From Spirochaetota bacterium (GTDB lineage Bacteria > Spirochaetota > Spirochaetia > Sphaerochaetales > Sphaerochaetaceae), in assembly GCA_023401595.1 (NCBI GenBank), contig JAEXDQ010000028.1, forward strand, positions 1 to 20,352: a stretch of DNA of 20,352 bases. Direction: 5' to 3'. Under the pieces are notes generated by a model. It worked only from the letters and a program-made list of their open reading frames with translations, ran no database searches and was not told the origin of the DNA. Shown here piece by piece: positions 15,496-20,352 of this stretch (the first letter of the stretch is position 1; each line of letters starts with the position of its first letter). The translations under genes and the position numbers were made by a program.

Positions 15496-15993
15496 ATGGA
15501 AAAAATCAGCGGGCTGATTGAGAACATGATCGCATATTATTCGGAGGATCCCAAACGTATCCAGCATTTCCTGAAGGTACGTGCTTTTGCGAACATCATC
15601 GGAAACGCGGAAAAGCTGGATCAGGATATATTGGAAATCCTCGACGTCGCCGCAGTCGTCCATGACATCGGAATCAAAATAGCGGAACAAAAGTACGGAG
15701 ACAGCAGCGGAAAGCTTCAGGAACAGGAAGGCCCTGCAATCGCAAGCAAGCTGCTGGCCTCAATCGGCTATGGACAGGCATTGATCGACCGAGTCTGCTA
15801 CCTGGTAGGACATCATCACACATACAAGGATATTGAAGGCCTCGACTACCAAATACTTGTCGAGGCCGACTTCCTGGTGAATATTTACGAAGGAAACTAT
15901 ACGCGGGACGCCACCCAAGCCGTCTATGACAGGATCTTCAAGACGGAACGGGGCAAATGGCTTTGCAGGCAGTTGTACGGCACCTTTGACTAG
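15496..15993 (+). CDS. HD-domain phosphohydrolase-like protein
   Basis: A 165-residue single HD domain. ATG 15496 is chosen because AAGGAGG stands 5-6 bases upstream; an ATG at 15481 overlaps the regulator stop and lacks this. The metal ligands H24, H56-D57 (VVHDIG) and the HHH at 106-108 (VGHHHTYKD) are visible, with a conserved EADFLVN later, so a metal-dependent phosphohydrolase is plausible; substrate unknown. Cotranscribed with the Crp/Fnr gene, which hints at a link to signalling or to a nucleotide that the regulator could sense (inference only). Its TAG stop shares a CTAG with the stop of the convergent oxidoreductase. Confidence 0.88.
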   Translation: MEKISGLIENMIAYYSEDPKRIQHFLKVRAFANIIGNAEKLDQDILEILDVAAVVHDIGIKIAEQKYGDSSGKLQEQEGPAIASKLLASIGYGQALIDRVCYLVGHHHTYKDIEGLDYQILVEADFLVNIYEGNYTRDATQAVYDRIFKTERGKWLCRQLYGTFD

Positions 15994-17192
15994 AAGCCGA
16001 GCAGTTGTCCCAACGTGGACTGATCCATCGGCTGTCCGACGAGCTTCCTCACCTGTCCCATATGGGCCTTCGAGCCGAACAGTATCGCTCCCCTAAGGAT
16101 ACTGTCCTGCAGGATGAAGCTCTCATAGCGGTTGCCTACGCAATGACTTTCCGTCGTCCAATGCCCAGACGCCCGTTCCTCGGCAGACAGGGATATTTTC
16201 CCAAGGCTCGCGGCCTCGATACCGGCGATTTTCAGCATGGTCGAGGGCACGGTATTGGCATATGAGGCGTTTTCACCGGCGATTACTTTCGCGGCTATCT
16301 GTCCCTGCTCCAAGGCGGCGGGTACGATGCCCCAGCAACGTTTTTCGAACTCGGCGCAGTCCCCTACGGCAAAAATACAAGGATCGGTAGTCCTGAGTTG
16401 AGCATCCACTACGATTCCCCGTTCCACGACAAGCCCACTGGCTCTCGCCAACATGGTGTCGGGAGTCACCCCCAACGATTGGAGTACGGTCTTCGCCTTG
16501 ATGGTCCGGCCATCAGCCAGCTTGATTCCATCTACCCTGCCATCATCACCGGCAAGAAACTCGACCGTCGCGGCAGAGGTGACGATTTCCAGTCCCAAGG
16601 TCTCAAGATGCCGCGCAAGCAAAACCGCCGCCTTTTCATCAAGCTGCCGGGAAAGCAGGTATGGCGCGAACTCAAGAACCTGTACAGGCACATTGACGCA
16701 TGCCCTGCTTCCGACAGCGGCTTCCAGTCCGAGCAACCCGCCGCCGATCACAGCTACGGGTTCATCGGCATGGGCAAGCAGGTCGGCCCGGAGCGCTTGA
16801 GCATCGTCCAATGTACGCAGGACATGAATTCCGTCCAGACCGGCTCCGGAAACCTGCAGCGAATTGGGAGTGCTGCCAGTAGCAAGAACCAGGATATCGT
16901 ACGGTAGAGCGGAGCCATCGGAAAGTTCGACGATTTTCGCCTTCCGGTCGAGGGCGACCGCCTGAGTGGAATACAGAACCCGAAGCTTCCGCTGTTCATA
17001 CCACGCCTTCTGATACATCACTGTAGCGGTTGGTTCAATATGCCCGGCGACGACTTCAGGCAACTTGATGCGGCTATAGAAAGGATACTCCTCCGCAGCA
17101 ACGATGGTGATATGGATATCAGGTTTTCTGGCTGAAAGCTCCTGTGCGACAGTAATTCCCGCGATTCCGTTTCCGACTATGACGACATCCAT
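15990..17192 (-). CDS. NAD(P)/FAD-dependent oxidoreductase (rubredoxin/nitrite-reductase-like)
   Basis: A 400-residue flavoprotein of the pyridine nucleotide-disulfide reductase class. ATG 17192 starts directly at the FAD-binding strand (MDVVIVGNGIAG), with GGGGAGG about 9 bases upstream; the frame upstream of this has no family similarity. An FAD site GxGxxG (7-12), ATGSTP (104-109), an NAD site VIGGGLLGLEAA (148-159) and a second FAD motif, IFAVGDCAEF, are present. No redox-active CxxC near the N-terminus and no C-terminal BFD or nitrite-reductase extension, so it resembles NADH:rubredoxin reductases or the N-terminal half of NirB. The electron acceptor might be the nearby ferredoxin-domain protein, but that is inference. 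Confidence 0.9.
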   Translation of the reverse strand: MDVVIVGNGIAGITVAQELSARKPDIHITIVAAEEYPFYSRIKLPEVVAGHIEPTATVMYQKAWYEQRKLRVLYSTQAVALDRKAKIVELSDGSALPYDILVLATGSTPNSLQVSGAGLDGIHVLRTLDDAQALRADLLAHADEPVAVIGGGLLGLEAAVGSRACVNVPVQVLEFAPYLLSRQLDEKAAVLLARHLETLGLEIVTSAATVEFLAGDDGRVDGIKLADGRTIKAKTVLQSLGVTPDTMLARASGLVVERGIVVDAQLRTTDPCIFAVGDCAEFEKRCWGIVPAALEQGQIAAKVIAGENASYANTVPSTMLKIAGIEAASLGKISLSAEERASGHWTTESHCVGNRYESFILQDSILRGAILFGSKAHMGQVRKLVGQPMDQSTLGQLLGF

Positions 17193-17485
17193 GGCATGGC
17201 ACCTCCCCTGTTTCTCTGGACAGGATATCAGCATACAACACGAATGGAAATCTGAGAAGTACGAACCCATACGCAGCTCCCAAAAGGAAGACCCAGGGCT
17301 GCCCATACACGCCGGATCATGTTATTTCATAGTATCCGCCGCGCAATATATCAAGCAACAACCGGCACAGCATTGTCAGGGAAAGCGCACCGTACAGAAA
17401 GGCTTCGCCGTATTCCCGTCGGGCGTCTCTTACCCACGCCGAAAACCGGTCGGCGAACAGAGAAACTCATTCAGCGATTCCGGAT
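17193..17485. other. Intergenic stretch without recognised gene
   Basis: Upstream region of the oxidoreductase. I see no RNA gene and no clear promoter. A TGTTGT half-site identical to the arm of the Fnr-type dyad lies on the minus strand at 17240-17235, without a matching second arm. Confidence 0.5.
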
Positions 17486-17716
17486 ATGATAAATCATTTC
17501 AAAAACCTCGGCTCCACATCGGCAAGGATTGTTGTTTATCTGGATGATGAACACAGCTGAGCATATCTGAACGTCCACGACCGCCGTACCGACAACCCGA
17601 AGGACGATTCCCAGCTGGCTGATACGATAAACGTTCGCGCCAGAAAACTCGCGGACTGGCAAGCGGGCAAGGCATGGGAGGGAAGACAGTATGACAATAC
17701 GGCTTCCCGAGCATAA
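17486..17716 (+). pseudogene. Small ORF interrupted by in-frame TGA, family unknown
   Basis: From ATG 17486 a protein-like frame runs 76 codons to TAA 17716 but has TGA at codon 25 (17558-17560). Before it: MINHFKNLGSTSARIVVYL, then DDEHS. After it: AYLNVHDRRTDNPKDDSQL, then ADTINVRARKLADWQAGKAWEG and so on. The second part has a hydrophilic, helix-like character. A CGA to TGA change is the simplest reading. The ribosome site is weak (GGAT). I recognise no family. The last 16 codons before the stop are the part that is copied in the following 104-bp repeats. It may be a decayed gene or chance. Confidence 0.35.
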
Positions 17717-17945
17717 CGCAGTCCGAGCGACATGACCGGGCGGCCCGCCGCGAAGGCGCACGATGGTCGGGCAAGGCATGGGAGGGAGGACAGTATGACA
17801 ATACGGCTTCCCGAGCATAACGCAATCCGGGCGACATGGCCGGGCGGCCCGCCGCGAAGGCGCATGATGGTCGGACAAGGCATGGGAGGGAGGACAGTAT
17901 GACAATACGGCTTCCCGAGCATAACGCAGTCCGGACGGCATGAGC
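17665..17945. repeat. 104-bp tandem repeat, 2.7 copies
   Basis: Copies start at 17665, 17769 and 17873; the first two are full length and differ at only a handful of positions, and the third diverges from about 17940. Each copy begins GGGCAAGGCATGGGAGG (GGA in copy 3), includes CAGTATGACAATACGG and GAGCATAACGCA, and the full copies hold the dyad CGGGCGGCCCG. The period is not a multiple of three. Confidence 0.9.
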
Positions 17946-17955
17946 CGAGCGGTTC

Positions 17956-17984
17956 TTGATTGAAGGGGCGAAGCGGATTATAGT
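17956..17984 (+). promoter_or_regulatory. Sigma70-like promoter immediately before the acetyltransferase
   Basis: TTGATT (17956-17961), exactly 17 bases, TATAGT (17979-17984). The predicted start falls at or next to ATG 17991. It lies just past the point where the third 104-bp repeat loses similarity. Confidence 0.65.
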
Positions 17985-17990
17985 AACCCC

Positions 17991-18494
17991 ATGCCCACAG
18001 CACCAGTCATCATCCATATACCGCAAAAGCCTCGACAGGCGCTGACCGAGGGGGAACTCAAGAGGGTGGCCGACTGTCTGGAAATCAGAAGGGTCGTGTT
18101 CATCGTCGGGCAGGGAGTGCCGCGGGAGATTGAGCGGGATGGACGGGAATTTCACTGTGGACATCTGTTGTTGTTGGAAAACTCATCACCCGTAGGTACA
18201 TTACGGTATAGGCGGACGGAAGAGGGTGTGAAGCTGGAGCGAATCGCCGTTCTGCCGGGCTGCCAGGACAGAGGATATGGCCGACGGCTGGTGGAGGCCG
18301 CGGTACGGATTATCCGGTCGCAGGATGAAACGACGACAATATACCTGCATGCGCAACTGACGAGCGAGGGTTTTTACAGAAGGCTGGGCTTCGTTGGTGA
18401 CGGCGGGCCGACTTTCAGGGAGGCGGGGATAGAACACCGGACCATGGTGCTTCCTTCATCCCCCGGCCAGGAACGGATGTGCCTCGGTTTGTAG
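17991..18494 (+). CDS. GNAT-family N-acetyltransferase
   Basis: A 167-residue GNAT protein; acetyl-CoA-dependent acetyl transfer to an unknown acceptor. VFIVGQGVPREIERDG is the N-terminal motif of the ElaA/YjcF-like subgroup. The acetyl-CoA site is visible in LERIAVLPGCQDRGYGRRLV (QxxGxG, about 83-102), followed by IYLHAQLTSEGFYRRLGFV, a typical GNAT motif B. The start at 17991 includes the first strand (VIIHIPQ), but no ribosome site precedes it, and the promoter is so close that the mRNA is probably leaderless. 42 bp before gpsA, likely cotranscribed. Confidence 0.9.
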   Translation: MPTAPVIIHIPQKPRQALTEGELKRVADCLEIRRVVFIVGQGVPREIERDGREFHCGHLLLLENSSPVGTLRYRRTEEGVKLERIAVLPGCQDRGYGRRLVEAAVRIIRSQDETTTIYLHAQLTSEGFYRRLGFVGDGGPTFREAGIEHRTMVLPSSPGQERMCLGL

Positions 18495-18536
18495 GGCTAG
18501 GCGCAAAGATTAAAACAAGAGAGGAATGACACGATC

Positions 18537-19508
18537 ATGACAGAATCAGATACTCATACAGTTGTAGTAGCGGGAGCGGGGGTGTTCGGTACCGCCGTAG
18601 CGGAAAGATTGGCGTGGAACATACGCAACAGGGTGATTCTCTACACGATAGAAGAAGACGTGGTGACGGACATCAACCGGAACCATAAGAATACGAAGTA
18701 CTTCCCTACCCGTTTTCTCAACGCTTCCATCATCGCCACAGGCGACAAGGGGATTTTCGCCGAAGCCGATTACATCCTGCTGGTAATTCCGTCCAAAGCC
18801 ATAGTCCCGTTCAGTGAAGAGATCCGCCCTATGACGAAACCCGACTGCATGGTCATCAACCTCGCCAAGGGAATGAGCGACGATGGGGCGTTCATTACGG
18901 AAAAGATTCCGTTTGAACGGACGGCCAGCATGAAGGGACCGACCTTCGCCATAGAGGTGATCAACGGTTTTCCCTCATCCTTCACGTTCGGAGGTCGGGA
19001 GGAGGATTTTGAGGATTTCAAACGGCGGGTACTGCCCGATACCGGTATCTATCTCGATTACACGAAGGACATACGAGGAGTAGAGCTGATGAGCGTGCTG
19101 AAGAACATGTACGCGATCGCCATCGGCCTCGTATCCGGCAGATACAATTCGCCCAACGTCGACTTCATGGTCTACACCAAGGCCGTGAACGAGATGCGCC
19201 GGTTCCTCAAGCTGTTCAGATGCGAACAGACGACGATCTTCGGCTATTGCGGGCTCGGCGATCTCGGACTGACTTCGCTGAACGACCTCTCCCGGAACAG
19301 AACCCTGGGCATGCTGATGGGCAAGGGGTTCTCCTGCGACCAGAACGGTTCCAGTACGGTGATCGAGGGGTACAGGACGATTAAGCTGATGGGTGAACTC
19401 ACCCGCGAGCGGCAGGTCGCCGAACGTTTCCCAATGGTCCAGGCATTATACCGGCTGATGTTCGAGGGAGACAGCCTCAACGATTATCTGCGGACAGTAT
19501 TCTCCTGA
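18537..19508 (+). CDS. gpsA: NAD(P)-dependent glycerol-3-phosphate dehydrogenase (GpsA-type)
   Basis: A 323-residue enzyme expected to interconvert dihydroxyacetone phosphate and sn-glycerol 3-phosphate for phospholipid synthesis, cytoplasmic. The Rossmann motif VVVAGAGVFGTAVAERLAWN (about 9-28) stands at the start; then NLAKGMSDDGAF (equivalent of the KG segment), MKGPTFAIEVINGFPSSFT, the catalytic Lys region VELMSVLKNMYAIAIGLVSG, and CGLGDLGLTSLNDLSRNRTL, all in family order. Several positions differ from common GpsA forms (for example VFGTAV instead of WGTAL), so a diverged paralogue is possible. A GAGAGGA site lies about 11 bases upstream. The DUF3795-like gene follows after 23 bases. Confidence 0.87.
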   Translation: MTESDTHTVVVAGAGVFGTAVAERLAWNIRNRVILYTIEEDVVTDINRNHKNTKYFPTRFLNASIIATGDKGIFAEADYILLVIPSKAIVPFSEEIRPMTKPDCMVINLAKGMSDDGAFITEKIPFERTASMKGPTFAIEVINGFPSSFTFGGREEDFEDFKRRVLPDTGIYLDYTKDIRGVELMSVLKNMYAIAIGLVSGRYNSPNVDFMVYTKAVNEMRRFLKLFRCEQTTIFGYCGLGDLGLTSLNDLSRNRTLGMLMGKGFSCDQNGSSTVIEGYRTIKLMGELTRERQVAERFPMVQALYRLMFEGDSLNDYLRTVFS

Positions 19509-19531
19509 CGGAGATTCCCGGAGACGCCGCC

Positions 19532-20095
19532 ATGAAAGGATTCGACAGGACATATCCGATGTTCTCCCTCTGCGGTCTGAACTGCGCCCTTTGCCAGATG
19601 CATCTGGGTGGTCATTGTCCCGGCTGCGGCGGAGGGCCGGGCAATCAACCGTGCGCCATCGCACGTTGCAGCCGTCAACACGGTGAAATTGAGTATTGTT
19701 TCCAATGCAAGGACTTTCCATGCGGCAGGTACGGAAAGGCCGAAGAATACGATTCGTTCATTTCATGTCGCAATCGAACAAGGGACCTTGAGAAAGCGAA
19801 GGAATACGGCATGGACGCCTATCGCGCCGAGCTTGATGAAAAGGCCGGAATCCTACATCGGTTGCTGGACGAATACAATGACGGCCGTAAGAAGACCCTG
19901 TTCTGTCAGGCGGTCAACCTTCTCGATCTGGAAGATATCAAAGTCGTAATGGACGGAATCGCCGCCGAACTCGCCGTTTCGGAAGAAGAGCCGCCGATAA
20001 AGGACAGGGCGGCCGTTTCTGCGCGATTGATTCAGGAAAAAGCGAAGGAACGGGGAATCGAACTGAAACTCAGGAAGAAACCGTCGAAAAGGTGA
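19532..20095 (+). CDS. DUF3795-like cysteine-rich protein
   Basis: A 187-residue protein. Ten cysteines lie in the first 64 residues (14, 18, 21, 29, 32, 41, 46, 56, 59, 64): the pattern CGLNCALC, HCPGCGGG, CAIARC, YCFQCKDFPC is that of the DUF3795 family, likely zinc or iron-sulfur binding, function unknown. The rest (about 70-187) is charged and helical, ending in a basic tail (LKLRKKPSKR) that could touch nucleic acid. A GGAGA site lies upstream of ATG 19532. Last gene of the GNAT-gpsA run. The following GCGGAATA/TACTCCGC hairpin (about 20105-20130) lacks a proper U-run and is at best a weak terminator. Confidence 0.82.
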   Translation: MKGFDRTYPMFSLCGLNCALCQMHLGGHCPGCGGGPGNQPCAIARCSRQHGEIEYCFQCKDFPCGRYGKAEEYDSFISCRNRTRDLEKAKEYGMDAYRAELDEKAGILHRLLDEYNDGRKKTLFCQAVNLLDLEDIKVVMDGIAAELAVSEEEPPIKDRAAVSARLIQEKAKERGIELKLRKKPSKR

Positions 20096-20352
20096 TGGGG
20101 GCGGAATACATTTCACGATACTCCGCATCGTTTCCAATGCCTTTTCCTTGTTGTGTTTTTATCGTCAGCCAACCTGCTTATGTATCTGATTGCTATTATC
20201 AAATAATCACAACAAAGAAAAATATAAAAAAAGTAGTATGTCCGTAGTTGGGAAAACGATGTGCTATTCTGTTCTTGACGGAGAACGGGAACCGGTGATT
20301 GTGTAATCGGAGTTTGCGATGGATGCGGAGATATCCGACATACCTCAATAAA
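20096..20352. other. AT-rich intergenic tail, no gene recognised
   Basis: The stretch becomes AT-rich around 20200-20240 (AAATATAAAAAAAG) and holds a TTGACG (20275-20280) that could be a -35 box for a gene beyond the window, but no well-spaced -10. A 10-codon ORF at 20319 is too short to call. Confidence 0.4.

Noticed and set aside
17558..17560. TGA as selenocysteine codon in the small ORF
   Set aside because: No convincing hairpin directly after the TGA, no known selenoprotein family, and decay is simpler.
17665..17945. CRISPR array
   Set aside because: The whole 104-bp unit repeats with no unique spacers, and no cas genes are near.
20319..20351. 10-codon ORF at the right edge
   Set aside because: Too short, without a ribosome site or any recognisable feature.

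Overview
The window suggests a diderm (Gram-negative-type), anaerobic, carbohydrate-using bacterium. It carries a complete TonB/ExbB/ExbD outer-membrane uptake system, a GH36 alpha-galactosidase, a 4Fe-4S protein and an Fnr-type regulator. The mix would fit a free-living or gut spirochaete of the Sphaerochaeta type, but that is an impression, not something the sequence proves. Coding is dense and moderately GC-rich, except for the IS at the left edge and the last ~250 bases, which are visibly more AT-rich.

Left edge (1-1318): the 5' part of an ISL3-family IS, transposase on the minus strand, running off the window. It abuts an AraC-type regulator remnant (to 1796) that keeps only the C-terminal DNA-binding domain.

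Cobalamin uptake island (1793-9719): a sigma70-like promoter and a cobalamin riboswitch lead into a BtuB-like TonB-dependent receptor. A terminator follows, then exbB-exbD-exbD-tonB with every stop and start overlapping. Convergent to this, 3 bp away, is a minus-strand operon of a lipoprotein binding protein, a FecCD/BtuC permease and an ABC ATPase, again with overlapping ends. Together they would move B12 across the outer membrane (receptor plus Ton energy) and then across the inner membrane (ABC). The B12 assignment of the ABC part is inferred from position.

Galactoside part (9831-13772): a mutarotase-fold protein of unknown function on the minus strand is divergent from a GH36 alpha-galactosidase. 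The alpha-galactosidase stop codon lies in the first unit of an 11-bp tandem repeat array; a second 11-bp array of different sequence follows before the next, convergent gene.

Redox/Fnr part (13969-17192): a ferredoxin-domain protein with an extra Cys-rich C-terminal domain is divergent from a Crp/Fnr regulator and an HD-domain protein. These converge on an NAD(P)/FAD oxidoreductase with stop codons sharing one CTAG. A perfect-arm dyad (TGTTGT-N4-ACAACA) in the divergent promoter sits at about -41.5 of the predicted ferredoxin promoter, as expected for class II activation by the neighbouring regulator.

Right part (17193-20352): an ~800-bp gene-poor stretch with a small ORF broken by an in-frame TGA and a 104-bp tandem repeat that copies that ORF's 3' end. 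Then come a GNAT acetyltransferase that appears to be translated from a leaderless mRNA, a GpsA-type glycerol-3-phosphate dehydrogenase, a DUF3795-like Cys-rich protein, and an AT-rich unassigned tail.
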